DNA of 24,443 nucleotides from positions 1-24,443 of the forward strand of contig JAUIFJ010000043.1 of NCBI GenBank assembly GCA_030429345.1, written 5' to 3'. This stretch comes from a bacterium (GTDB taxonomy: Bacteria > CAIWAD01). The number at the start of each line of letters is the position of its first letter. Position 1 is the first letter of the stretch. A program made the translations under genes and the position numbers. Of this stretch, positions 1 to 7,795 are shown one piece after another. The notes under the pieces are model-generated. The model made no database searches and was not told the DNA's origin. It saw nothing but the letters and a program-made list of their open reading frames with translations.

Positions 1-110
1 CCGTCCCTGGCACCGTCCCTGGCACCGTCCCTGGCACCGTGCCTGGCACCGTCCCTGGCACCGTCCCTGGCACCGTGCCTGGCACCGTCCTTGGCACCGT
101 CCTTGGCACC
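1..110. repeat. 12-base tandem repeat, nine units, truncated by the window edge
   Basis: Nine consecutive copies of a 12-base unit (consensus CCGTCCCTGGCA) run from base 1 to 108, followed by a partial CC. Units 4 and 7 carry G in place of C at position 5, and units 8 and 9 carry T at position 7. The variant units create the odd-centred palindrome GTGCCTGGCAC at 39-49 and 75-85. The array starts at the first base, so it probably continues upstream. It lies about 95 bases before the dusB-like gene. The period is too short and there are no spacers, so it is not a CRISPR array. Confidence 0.95.
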
Positions 111-204
111 AAAGCCGCCCGAAGGATGCAAGCTGAGATTTCGTCTCTCCACCCCTATATTTGCCGCCTGGAGACAGGAATCTCGATGAAGGAGCTTGGA
201 CGCG

Positions 205-1218
205 ATGTTCGGGGAAGAAAGAATCTGGCAGGTGGGGCCGATCAAGCTGCGCAATGCGGTCATGCTCGCGCCGATGGAGGGCTATTCCGAGATGCCCTTC
301 CGCCGGATCTGTCGCCGCTTGGGCGCCAGCATGGTCTTCACCGAGTTCACCAGCAGCGAAGGACTGATCCGCCTGGCGGGAAACACGGGGCGCAAGATCA
401 CCTTCCATGACGACGAGCGTCCCCTGGGCATCCAGATCTACGGTCGCGATCCCGGCCGCATGGCGGAGGCGGCGCGCATCGTCAGCGAGCGCCGGCCAGA
501 CCTGGTGGACATCAATTTCGGCTGCCCGGCAAAGAAGGTCACCGGCGGCGGTTGCGGATCCCAGCTGATGCGCGAGCCGGACCTGCTGCTCCAGATCGCG
601 GACACGGTCAACAAGGCCACCGAGCTGCCCGTCACCTGCAAGCTTCGCCTGGGCTGGGATCACGACAACCTCAATATCGTCGACATCGCCAGGGGCCTGG
701 AGGACTTGGGCATCCAGGGCATTGCCGTACACGGACGCACTCGCTGCCAGAAGTATACAGGCACGGCGGACTGGGACTGGATCGCCAAGGTGGTCGAGGC
801 GGTCTCGATTCCCGTGATCGGCAACGGGGACGTGATTTCCGCCGAGCACGCGCAGCGCATGTTCGAGCATACCGGTGTAGACGCCGTCATGATTGGCCGC
901 GCGGCGATCAACAATCCATGGATCTTCCGCGAGTGCCGCGCCTGGCTCGACGAGGGCCGTCGGCTGCCCGAGCCGGACCTGGTCGACCGCCTGGATGTGC
1001 TCGTCGAGCACCTGCGCGAGTGTGTCGACTACAAGGGCGAATACAGGGCCGTGCTGGAAATGAGGAAAATGTACGCCAGCTACCTGAAGGGCTATCCCGG
1101 AATCAAGGCCCTGAGGATCGAACTGATGCAACACGAAGAGCAGGCGCCGATTCTGGAGCGTCTGGCGCAGCTGCGCGAGGAGCTGCTGGCGAATGGCCGG
1201 CAGGAAGCCTGTGCCTGA
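205..1218 (+). CDS. dusB: tRNA-dihydrouridine synthase, DusB/NifR3 type
   Basis: This is an FMN-dependent TIM-barrel enzyme that reduces uridine to dihydrouridine in the D-loop of tRNA in the cytoplasm. Using the ATG at 205 it has 337 residues, normal for the family. Visible motifs are the N-terminal LAPMEGYSEMPFR (21-33), DINFGCPAKKV (102-112) with the catalytic cysteine at 107, CKLRLGW (145-151), VHGRT (175-179) and the phosphate-binding segments GNGDV (206-210) and GRAAINNPW (231-239). I prefer ATG 205 over an in-frame TTG at 196 because AAGGAG at 189-194 lies 10 bases before the ATG but only one base before the TTG. It opens the operon, and its end overlaps the pdxA start by eight bases. 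Assignment to the DusB subgroup is by overall resemblance and is less certain than the family. Confidence 0.93.
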   Translation: MFGEERIWQVGPIKLRNAVMLAPMEGYSEMPFRRICRRLGASMVFTEFTSSEGLIRLAGNTGRKITFHDDERPLGIQIYGRDPGRMAEAARIVSERRPDLVDINFGCPAKKVTGGGCGSQLMREPDLLLQIADTVNKATELPVTCKLRLGWDHDNLNIVDIARGLEDLGIQGIAVHGRTRCQKYTGTADWDWIAKVVEAVSIPVIGNGDVISAEHAQRMFEHTGVDAVMIGRAAINNPWIFRECRAWLDEGRRLPEPDLVDRLDVLVEHLRECVDYKGEYRAVLEMRKMYASYLKGYPGIKALRIELMQHEEQAPILERLAQLREELLANGRQEACA

Positions 1219-2218
1219 GGCCGGAACCACGGGCCCCCTGCTGGTCGTTTCCAGCGGCGACCCCGGCGGCGTCGGCACGGAGATCCTCTGCGCGGGTGTC
1301 GAACGAACACGGAGCCATAACCTGCCGCCGGTTCTCTGGGTCCTGCCGCTGCGCATCGCCCGTCTCCTTCTGGAAAGCCTGGCGCCCGCGCTTTCCCGCC
1401 CGACCCTGCGTGTCTGGGGAGAAGAGGCTCTCCGGCCCGGCGAGAACGAGATCTACTGCCTTCCCGACGAGGAGGGCTGGCCCGAATGTGATACGGTGCC
1501 CCCTGCGAAGGTCTGCCGCGGGAACGGCCTGATCGCCTTTGCCAGCCTCGAGCGTGCGACCGCCCTGGTGCTGGAACAGCCGGCCCGACGGGCGCTCGTC
1601 ACCCTGCCCTTCCACAAGGCGGCCATGGCGGAAGCGGGATTCAACTGGCCCGGTCACACGGAGTTCCTGCAGGATCGCGGAGGGTGTGAAGAAAGCCTGA
1701 TGCTGCTGCACAGCCCCGAGATCAGCGTGGCCCTGGTCAGCAACCATGTGCCCGTTTTCGAGCTGGGATCTTCCGTGACGGCCGAGGCGATCCGCGCCAA
1801 GGCCCGGCTGTTCCTGGAGTTCCTTCGCCTGCGACGCATCGAGGAGCCTCTGCAGGTGCTGGGACTGGATCCCCATTGCGGGGATCACGGGGTCATCGGC
1901 GATTTCGACAGCGAGGTGACAGGCAAGCTGGTCCGCGAGCTGGGCCGGGAAGGGCACCTGGTGATCGGCCCCCTTCCGGCGGACGCCACCCTGGCCCGGG
2001 CCCGAGGCCGCTTCCTGGCCATGTATCACGACCAGGGCCTGCCGGTCTTCAAGCTGCTTTCCGGCGGCAGCGGGGTCAACATCACCCTGGGCATTCCCTT
2101 CGTCCGCGTCTCGCCGGATCACGGAACGGCCTTTGATATTGCCGGCCGCGGACAGGCCGATCCTTCCAGCCTCTGCGCTTCCCTGGCCGAGGCGACCCAG
2201 CTGCTGACCCGCTCGTGA
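1211..2218 (+). CDS. pdxA: 4-hydroxythreonine-4-phosphate dehydrogenase (PdxA)
   Basis: PdxA oxidises 4-phosphohydroxy-L-threonine with NAD(P) in the DXP-dependent pathway to pyridoxal 5'-phosphate (vitamin B6). The protein has 335 residues from GTG 1211, the usual length. Family motifs are the N-terminal GDPGGVG, PGHTEF near 147-152, SNHVPV with H179, DPHCGD with H222 and MYHDQGLPVFK with H273. The last three histidines correspond to the divalent-metal ligands of known PdxA. Near the C-terminus are GVNITLGIPFVR and PDHGTAFDIAG. GTG 1211 follows AGGAAG at 1202-1207 and overlaps the dus stop codon; a further in-frame start at 1193 has less support. The pdxA stop overlaps the next start as GTGA. 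Neighbours are unrelated to B6, so this looks like a housekeeping operon. Confidence 0.93.
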   Translation: MPEAGTTGPLLVVSSGDPGGVGTEILCAGVERTRSHNLPPVLWVLPLRIARLLLESLAPALSRPTLRVWGEEALRPGENEIYCLPDEEGWPECDTVPPAKVCRGNGLIAFASLERATALVLEQPARRALVTLPFHKAAMAEAGFNWPGHTEFLQDRGGCEESLMLLHSPEISVALVSNHVPVFELGSSVTAEAIRAKARLFLEFLRLRRIEEPLQVLGLDPHCGDHGVIGDFDSEVTGKLVRELGREGHLVIGPLPADATLARARGRFLAMYHDQGLPVFKLLSGGSGVNITLGIPFVRVSPDHGTAFDIAGRGQADPSSLCASLAEATQLLTRS

Positions 2219-3000
2219 GCGCGGACCCGGGGCAGCATTCCGAAGAGGGCATCCCCTACGACCGCATCGCCGCCTTCTACGATCGCCTGATGGATCACGT
2301 GGACTACGAGGGCTGGGCCGAGTACGTGGAAATGCTCTGCATGCGGCACCTGCCCGCTCCCGCCATGAGCTGCGCCGACCTGGCCTGCGGCACCGGGCGC
2401 TTCCTGGAGGCGCTGGACACGGAGGGCATGGACGCGGTGCTGGGCCTGGACCGCAGCCCGGAAATGATCGCCCTGGCGCGCAAGCGTCTGCGCGGCGGCA
2501 ATCCCGTCGTCCAGCTGGCCGTCGGCGATCTGCGTCACACGGGGCTGGCGAAGCCCGTCGACCTGCTGACCTGCCTCTACGACAGCATCAACTACCTGCT
2601 CCTCGAGTCGGACCTGGAGAAATCCCTGTCACACATGTGCAAGGGACTCGCTCCGCGGGGGATCCTGGTCTTCGATGTCTGCACCCGCGCCAACAGCCTG
2701 CGCTTCTTCCGCGACTACCGTGACCAGGGAAAGGCCGGCCGCTGGAGCTGGGAGCGCCACGCCTGGTACGACGACGACAGCCGCATGCACTACAACGAGT
2801 TCCTGATCGAGGAGCGGCGCAGCGGGGCCGTGACACGAGAGCGGCATCAGCAGCGGATCTGGTCCCTGGACGAGATGCGCATGGCGATCCGGGAAGCCGG
2901 GCTGGCCCTGGAAGCCTGCTACGCCGAACACGGCTTCGAGCAGGGCGACGAGGAGGCCAACCGGGTGCACTTCGTCTGCCGGCGCGGGGAGGCGGTGTGA
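2215..3000 (+). CDS. Class I SAM-dependent methyltransferase, substrate unknown
   Basis: The 261-residue protein has a Rossmann-type SAM-binding fold. Motif I is ADLACGTGRF (54-63), the acidic ribose-binding residue is in LGLDRSPEMI (76-85), and a motif IV-like stretch LLTCLYDSINYLL follows. The segment GILVFDV matches the later core strand of Methyltransf_25/11-type enzymes. The N-terminal YDRIAAFYDRLM is typical of small-molecule methyltransferases. The C-terminal part (RMHYNEF...RRSGAVTRERHQQRIW) resembles the cap seen in this subgroup. The GTG at 2215 overlaps the pdxA stop, and the gene's own stop overlaps ftsE at 2997-3000, implying translational coupling. The substrate cannot be read from sequence; context suggests only co-expression with B6 and division genes. 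Confidence 0.86.
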   Translation: MSADPGQHSEEGIPYDRIAAFYDRLMDHVDYEGWAEYVEMLCMRHLPAPAMSCADLACGTGRFLEALDTEGMDAVLGLDRSPEMIALARKRLRGGNPVVQLAVGDLRHTGLAKPVDLLTCLYDSINYLLLESDLEKSLSHMCKGLAPRGILVFDVCTRANSLRFFRDYRDQGKAGRWSWERHAWYDDDSRMHYNEFLIEERRSGAVTRERHQQRIWSLDEMRMAIREAGLALEACYAEHGFEQGDEEANRVHFVCRRGEAV

Positions 3001-3662
3001 AACAGGAGGTGCTGCTCGAGGCGCGCGGCCTGTCCTACGACTACGGCGAGGGCTTTCGCCTGCCCCCCGTCAGCCTGACCCTGCGCCGCGGCGAGCTGCT
3101 CGTGATCCACGGTCCCTCCGGGGCCGGCAAGAGCACGCTGATCCGCCTGCTTTGCGGCCTGCTGCCCTCTCCCACCGGAAGACTGCTCTACCGGGGCGAG
3201 CCCGTCGACTGCGGGTCGCCGGATAGGCTGGCGGCCTTTCGCCGCCGCATCGGGATCGTCGAACCGCGGCGTCCCTTGCCGACGGGCCGGAGCCTGCGCA
3301 GCCTGCTCGACCTGGCCCTGCAGGCGCGTGGCCTGTCCTCGGATGCGCGGCGCCGCCAGTGTGTCCGTCTTCTGGGACAGGTGGGACTGAGCGCTCGCGC
3401 GCAGGCCGATCCCGCCACCCTGAGCGAAGGCGAGCTGCGCCGGGCCCAGCTGGCGCTGGCGCTGGGCGGACATCCCGAACTGCTCCTGCTGGACGAGCCC
3501 CTGAGCAATCTTCCCGCCGAAGTGCGCGACCAAATCTTCGCCGAGCTGAAGTCCCTGCGCAGCCGCGGAACCGCGATCCTCCTTTCCTCTCATGACACAC
3601 GCCTGCAGGAGGAGGGCCGACTGCTGCGCATGGAGCACGGCCGCCTGGAGGAGGCGCGATGA
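2997..3662 (+). CDS. ftsE: FtsE-like ABC ATPase with divergent Q-loop and D-loop
   Basis: This is the predicted cytoplasmic ATPase partner of the FtsX-like protein encoded directly downstream. FtsEX couples ATP hydrolysis to activation of peptidoglycan hydrolases at the division septum. The protein has 221 residues, close to typical FtsE. Visible motifs are Walker A GPSGAGKST (39-47), a modified signature LSEGELRR (142-149), Walker B LLLLDEP (162-168) and H-loop SSHD with H199. The usual Phe-Gln of the Q-loop is replaced by EP at 89-90 in GIVEPRRPLP, and the D-loop reads SNLP where FtsE normally has an aspartate. GGGGAGG at 2986-2992 precedes the GTG start. The downstream overlap with ftsX is ATGA. 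A LolD-like ATPase is an alternative, but the following FtsX supports FtsE. Confidence 0.85.
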   Translation: MKQEVLLEARGLSYDYGEGFRLPPVSLTLRRGELLVIHGPSGAGKSTLIRLLCGLLPSPTGRLLYRGEPVDCGSPDRLAAFRRRIGIVEPRRPLPTGRSLRSLLDLALQARGLSSDARRRQCVRLLGQVGLSARAQADPATLSEGELRRAQLALALGGHPELLLLDEPLSNLPAEVRDQIFAELKSLRSRGTAILLSSHDTRLQEEGRLLRMEHGRLEEAR

Positions 3663-4546
3663 GCCCCTGGCATGTCCCGCTGGAGGCCCTGCGTATTCTT
3701 GCGCGCAGCAAGGTGCGTGCCCTGCTGCTGCTCTGTGCTTCCGGCCTCTTCTGGTTCGTCGTCTGCCAGCTGCTCCTGCTCTGGGGCAGCAGTGGATCCC
3801 TGTCCAGCGGGGTCTTCCGCCAGGTCCCCGCGGATCTCTATCTCTTTCGTGATACAGAACCCGCCGACCTGGAGCGGCTGCGCGCGACGGTCGATTCGCT
3901 GAGCGAGATCGAATGGGGGCGCCTGATCACGCCGCAGGACGCCGCCGCCGATTTCCTGCGCGCCTTCGGCGAGGATCCGGAGGAGCTGCTGGGCGAGAAT
4001 CCCTTCCCCATGTCCGTCGAGCTGCGCCTGCGCCTGGGCGGGGATCGCCCGCGAATGGAAGAGCAGCTGCGCTTCCTGGCCTTCCAGCCGGCCGTCGAGG
4101 AGCTGCAGTACAGCCGCGGCCTGCTGGACAAGGTCAGCGGACGCCTGCGCCAGGGGACTTTCATCCTGCTGGCGTTGCTTCTTCTGCTGCTGGTCGGCGT
4201 GCTGCTTCTGCAACGGATGGCCTGGGCTTCGCAACTGCGCGCCTGGCGCCCCGAAATGGAGACCCTGGCGCGCCTGGGAGCCCCTCCGGCGGAAATCCGA
4301 AGGCCGCTCCTGTTGCTGGCCGTGATCCAGGGCCTGGTGCCCGCCCTGGCCGCCCTGGCCTGCAGCCTGGCCCTCGTCGGCCTGGCCGCCGGCATCGGCC
4401 TGCCGCTGCGCGCGCCGCTTTCGCTGTGGTGGATCCTGCTGCCGGCGGCGCTGTGGATGCCGCTGGTGGAGTGGAATCGGCAGGAGAAACAGCTGCGAGC
4501 TTCGTACTACGACAGCGGGCTGTTCGAGAGTCGTCGAAGCGTCTAG
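3659..4546 (+). CDS. ftsX: FtsX-like cell-division permease subunit
   Basis: This 295-residue inner-membrane protein has the four-helix FtsX layout. TM1 spans about 21-42, a periplasmic domain of roughly 110 residues follows, and then TM2 (about 166-186), TM3 (about 215-240) and TM4 (about 255-272). The periplasmic part contains DFLRAFGEDPEELLGENPFP followed by MSVELRLR, matching the conserved FtsX segment with an N-P-x-P core. After TM2, EMETLARLGAPPAEIRRP corresponds to the conserved cytoplasmic stretch of FtsX/MacB-type permeases. GGAGGAGG at 3647-3654 precedes the ATG, which overlaps ftsE as ATGA. The TAG stop at 4544-4546 shares bases with the TAG of the convergent GT2 gene. FtsX is often followed by an M23-type peptidase gene; here the polysaccharide block follows instead. 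Confidence 0.87.
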   Translation: MSPWHVPLEALRILARSKVRALLLLCASGLFWFVVCQLLLLWGSSGSLSSGVFRQVPADLYLFRDTEPADLERLRATVDSLSEIEWGRLITPQDAAADFLRAFGEDPEELLGENPFPMSVELRLRLGGDRPRMEEQLRFLAFQPAVEELQYSRGLLDKVSGRLRQGTFILLALLLLLLVGVLLLQRMAWASQLRAWRPEMETLARLGAPPAEIRRPLLLLAVIQGLVPALAALACSLALVGLAAGIGLPLRAPLSLWWILLPAALWMPLVEWNRQEKQLRASYYDSGLFESRRSV

Positions 4547-5709
4547 CGGCGGTCGGAAGGAGTCCAGATGCTGCTGTCGATTCCCTTCAGCCATTTCAGG
4601 AAACCCAGCAGGACCGCGAGATTCATCGAGCAGAAGTGATACGGCGCCGTCAGCAGGCGCAAGTCAAGAGCAAGTCGATCGGCCACTGCACCCAACAAGG
4701 CCAGGCCGTAGAATACGATTTGCGCCAGCAGGCACGCGCGAAAGAATTCGCCTTCGCCAGCCAAGGCCAGATTCGTAAAAAACGAAAGCGCCATCAGGTG
4801 CGGTGTAAACCAGCGCGGCAGTTTATGCGTCCAGAAAAAGAAGCTCTTCCATCCCCGCATCGGGTTCAGCAGCCAGCGATGCCACCAGAAGACCTGGTAG
4901 TTGCCGGCGCCGATGCGAATGCGCCGCTTGAACTCTTCGCTGATCCGCGTGCCTGTGATCTCGGTTGCTCGCGCCTCCAGATCCATGTAGACTTTCTTGC
5001 CGGAGCGCAGAACGTTCATGGCCGTCATCAAGTCGTCGTTCGAGAGACTGTTGCGGGGAAGTTCCTGCCAGCACTCCCGTCGTATAGCGTACAAGCCGCC
5101 ATGCGCTCCCATGACCGCGCCGAAGTGGCTTTGGATCGACTTGATGCGAACCTCGAAATCTCGATAGGTTGTCTCACCGCGGATCGTTCCTCCGGCGCGG
5201 GGCACCTCCCGCTCCTCGTAGCCACAGACGAGTCCGGTCTGCGAATCCTGGAACCAGCGTGCGAAGTTTCGGATTGTATTACGATCAAAGACAACGTTGG
5301 CGTCCGTATTGATGATGATGTCTGCTGGAATGCCGGGAATCGTTCGATTCAGGATCTGGACCTTCCCCAACCGCTCTTCGTAGCGCAGCAATCGAATGCG
5401 GGGATCGCCGGAAGCCTTCACGAGCTCGTCCGTTCCGTCCGTTGAATGGTCAGAGACGACGACCATCGCAAGGCGTTCCGGCGGATAGTCGATCTGCTGG
5501 AAATTGGCCAGTTTTTGCGGAATCACTCCTTCTTCGTTGTAAGCCGCAACAACGATGCAGAAGAAAGGGAGTTCCTTTGCCGGCGGATGAGGGCAGCGAT
5601 GCGGCGGCAGCAGGCGGATCAGCAGCAGACTCACCGGGTAGGTCCCGATCAGGATTGCGGTGCTTGTCAGGAAAATGACTGCCAACAGGAGCATGAATAC
5701 GGTTTCCAA
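4543..5709 (-). CDS. Membrane-anchored glycosyltransferase, family 2
   Basis: This 388-residue GT2 enzyme probably transfers sugar from a nucleotide sugar at the cytoplasmic face of the inner membrane. Residues 6-33 form an N-terminal membrane segment. The GT-A fold follows: AAYNEEG (55-61), SDHSTDGT (86-93), the metal-binding TDAN (135-138), the acidic NDD (224-226) and RRIRIGAGNYQ (262-272) in the place of the QxxRW motif of processive enzymes. Further hydrophobic segments lie near 305-316, 325-342 and 356-372. This architecture resembles cellulose/hyaluronan-synthase-like GT2s. The start is a TTG at 5709; an ATG at residue 6 (base 5694) is equally possible. The stop overlaps the ftsX stop tail to tail. 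Stretches of the gene are poorer in G+C than ftsEX. Confidence 0.88.
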   Translation of the reverse strand: METVFMLLLAVIFLTSTAILIGTYPVSLLLIRLLPPHRCPHPPAKELPFFCIVVAAYNEEGVIPQKLANFQQIDYPPERLAMVVVSDHSTDGTDELVKASGDPRIRLLRYEERLGKVQILNRTIPGIPADIIINTDANVVFDRNTIRNFARWFQDSQTGLVCGYEEREVPRAGGTIRGETTYRDFEVRIKSIQSHFGAVMGAHGGLYAIRRECWQELPRNSLSNDDLMTAMNVLRSGKKVYMDLEARATEITGTRISEEFKRRIRIGAGNYQVFWWHRWLLNPMRGWKSFFFWTHKLPRWFTPHLMALSFFTNLALAGEGEFFRACLLAQIVFYGLALLGAVADRLALDLRLLTAPYHFCSMNLAVLLGFLKWLKGIDSSIWTPSDRR

Positions 5710-5805
5710 GTGAAACGAAAGCAGGAAATATAGGTGTGCGTCAGCTAAAGACCTGCGAGTTGTGTGCGAGGAGCCGCTCGTACATTCAAGAGTTCATCAG
5801 GTCGT

Positions 5806-7731
5806 ATGTTGTGCCAACCTCGATACAGAACAGGACCGGAATTGATTCACCCGCGGGATTTGCTCCATCACGGCAGGCAGGCGCTTTTCTGCAGTGCCAG
5901 GAACCGCCACGCCCTTGCAGAAGTGCCTTCCCGATTCACCCCGGAGGCACGTTTCCTGCACATTCCGGAAAACGAAGAGTTGATGCGATGCGTGCATCTC
6001 GCAGGTGGTGTGAACCAGCTGCGCGAGGAATTCGAAGCCATCCTGGCGGGTCGCTTCACCTTTCTGGGGCGTTCGGTTGATTTTGACGGCTATCATCTGG
6101 ATTGGAATCTGGATCCTCAAAGCGGATTTCGTTGGCCCAGGCGCTACGCCTTTCTGCAGAATATCTACCGGACTCCGAAGGGGACAGACGTCAAAGCGCC
6201 ATGGGAGTTGAGTCGTTGCCATCATTTCATCTGCCTGGGGCTGTCGCACCGTGTCCTGGAGGATTCCAGAGCCGCAGAGTGCTTTCGCGTACATGTACAG
6301 GATTGGCTGCAGCAGAATCCCGTCGCTCGCAGCGTCCATTGGCGATCCGCGATGGAAGTGGCGATTCGCTCGGTGAACTGGATCGTGGCGGGCGAGTTTT
6401 TTCACGACAGCCTGAAAGACGAGCCATTCTGGAAGTCCTTCTACGGAAACCTGCTATTCAGCGCGCGCTACATTCGATCCAATCTCGAGAACCGGGAAGC
6501 GGATCGGAACAACCACTACCTCTCGAACCTGTGCGGCCTGCTGGTACTGTCCCTGCTCTTCGATGATCCGGGACTGTCGGACAGGCTGCAAGAGGAAGCC
6601 CGTTCCGGGTATGATTTCGCGCAAAGGGAACTGGAATGCGAACTGGAGCGCCAGGTCCTGCCCGACGGCATGAGCTACGAAATGGCTCCCGCCTACCAGC
6701 GCCTGGATTGCGAGATGCTCCTGTATACGCAGCTGCTTTGCCGGAATGCGGGCGCCCGGTTATCAGATCGTATTACCAGCAAGATCCGAGATATGCTTCG
6801 CGCCTTGTCGACCCTGGCGCAGGATGGACCCTTGCCGGGTTTCTCGGATGCGGATGACGGGCGTTTCCTTGTTTTCCGGGATTGGCGGAACTGGCCACGG
6901 GATCGCTGCAGCTGGCTCGAGCGGAGCTCCCGTCTCGCGCATGGTATCTGTTTCTCGTCTGGAGGGGATTCGGCGGCAGTCGAATCACTCCTGCTCGGCC
7001 TGGAGACTCAGCCTTGGGAAGGTCGGCCGCCGAAGGGCGTCGGTCCGGATCCGGCAGGCTTGCCCCTTAGCGGTTTTTTTCGCCTGGCCTCCGGCGACCT
7101 GGCGGTCTGGGTTCGTTGCGGCGCGGTCGGTGTGAACGGAAAGGGGACCCATGCCCACAATGACCAGTTGTCCTTCGAACTGTACTACAAAGGGGAAAAG
7201 CAACTGGTGGATCCGGGCACGGGCTGCTACACCTGTGATCCAGATGTTCGCGAGAGGTACCGCTCTACAGCGGCGCACAATACGCTGCGGATCCACGGAC
7301 TGGAGCAGAGCCCCCTGGACCGATCCCGTCCATTCCGCCTCGAGGAGCGCTGCCGGCCCCGCTGCATTCGGCACACGCCTTCCGAATTCGCTGGCGAGCA
7401 CGAGGGCTTCCATTCCGAATCCGGGTTCCGGCACGAGCGCCTGCTACGCCTCGATTCCGGCGGCCTGACAGTCGAGGACCGGTTGTCGGGCGAAGGGGAT
7501 CCGCCGATCGCGCACATCGGATTCCTATTCGATGCATCGGCCGGCCGCAACAGTCGAGACGAAGGGAACGAGCTGCGCATGGTTCTACAGGAGAGAGCCG
7601 TCACGGTCAAGGGCGCCGCCGCAATCGAATCCGCCACCTGGTCCCCTTCCTATGGGGTCTTCGTCCCGGGTTGTCGCGTCCAGGCCCAAATGCGAGAAAG
7701 CCTTTGCACGCGCATCGAGGTTGTTCCATGA
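5806..7731 (+). CDS. Heparinase II/III-like polysaccharide lyase family protein
   Basis: The 641-residue protein (from ATG 5806) resembles the heparinase II/III-like proteins found in exopolysaccharide loci. Members cleave uronic-acid-containing polymers by beta-elimination. The alpha-helical toroid half includes WELSRCHH (133-140), a VNWIV segment and NNHY (235-238). DGMSYEMAPAYQ (287-298) leads towards the beta-sheet half, which carries HAHNDQLSFEL (449-459), DPGTGCYTCD (469-478) and RSTAAHNTL (486-494), the conserved His/Asp/Tyr-rich core. No signal peptide or lipobox is visible, so a cytoplasmic location or unusual export is possible. The upstream GTG at 5764 would add 14 residues; neither start has a strong ribosome-binding site. 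It is divergent from the GT2 gene and is followed at 64 bases by the PaaK-like gene. The substrate is not readable. Confidence 0.84.
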   Translation: MLCQPRYRTGPELIHPRDLLHHGRQALFCSARNRHALAEVPSRFTPEARFLHIPENEELMRCVHLAGGVNQLREEFEAILAGRFTFLGRSVDFDGYHLDWNLDPQSGFRWPRRYAFLQNIYRTPKGTDVKAPWELSRCHHFICLGLSHRVLEDSRAAECFRVHVQDWLQQNPVARSVHWRSAMEVAIRSVNWIVAGEFFHDSLKDEPFWKSFYGNLLFSARYIRSNLENREADRNNHYLSNLCGLLVLSLLFDDPGLSDRLQEEARSGYDFAQRELECELERQVLPDGMSYEMAPAYQRLDCEMLLYTQLLCRNAGARLSDRITSKIRDMLRALSTLAQDGPLPGFSDADDGRFLVFRDWRNWPRDRCSWLERSSRLAHGICFSSGGDSAAVESLLLGLETQPWEGRPPKGVGPDPAGLPLSGFFRLASGDLAVWVRCGAVGVNGKGTHAHNDQLSFELYYKGEKQLVDPGTGCYTCDPDVRERYRSTAAHNTLRIHGLEQSPLDRSRPFRLEERCRPRCIRHTPSEFAGEHEGFHSESGFRHERLLRLDSGGLTVEDRLSGEGDPPIAHIGFLFDASAGRNSRDEGNELRMVLQERAVTVKGAAAIESATWSPSYGVFVPGCRVQAQMRESLCTRIEVVP

Positions 7732-7795
7732 TGAGCCTGCTGCACCCCGAATCCCATCGTGCTCCCGCACCTTGCGATCCACCGGGAGTCCGCCG

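Noticed and set aside
1-110. Tandem array considered as CRISPR
   Set aside because: Units are 12 bases with no spacers, so it is a simple tandem repeat.
39-410. Plus-strand open frame with a Pro-Gly-Thr-Val repeat
   Set aside because: It is a translation of the 12-base tandem repeat running into the dusB-like gene in another frame; no ribosome-binding site or family match.
3913-5445. 510-codon plus-strand open frame
   Set aside because: It spans the second half of ftsX and most of the antisense of the GT2 gene, with low-complexity composition. Both real genes have clear family motifs in other frames.
5710-5805. Possible minus-strand -10 box TATATT (5727-5732) for the GT2 gene
   Set aside because: No convincing -35 at the right distance. 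A promoter is expected in this divergent gap but cannot be placed.
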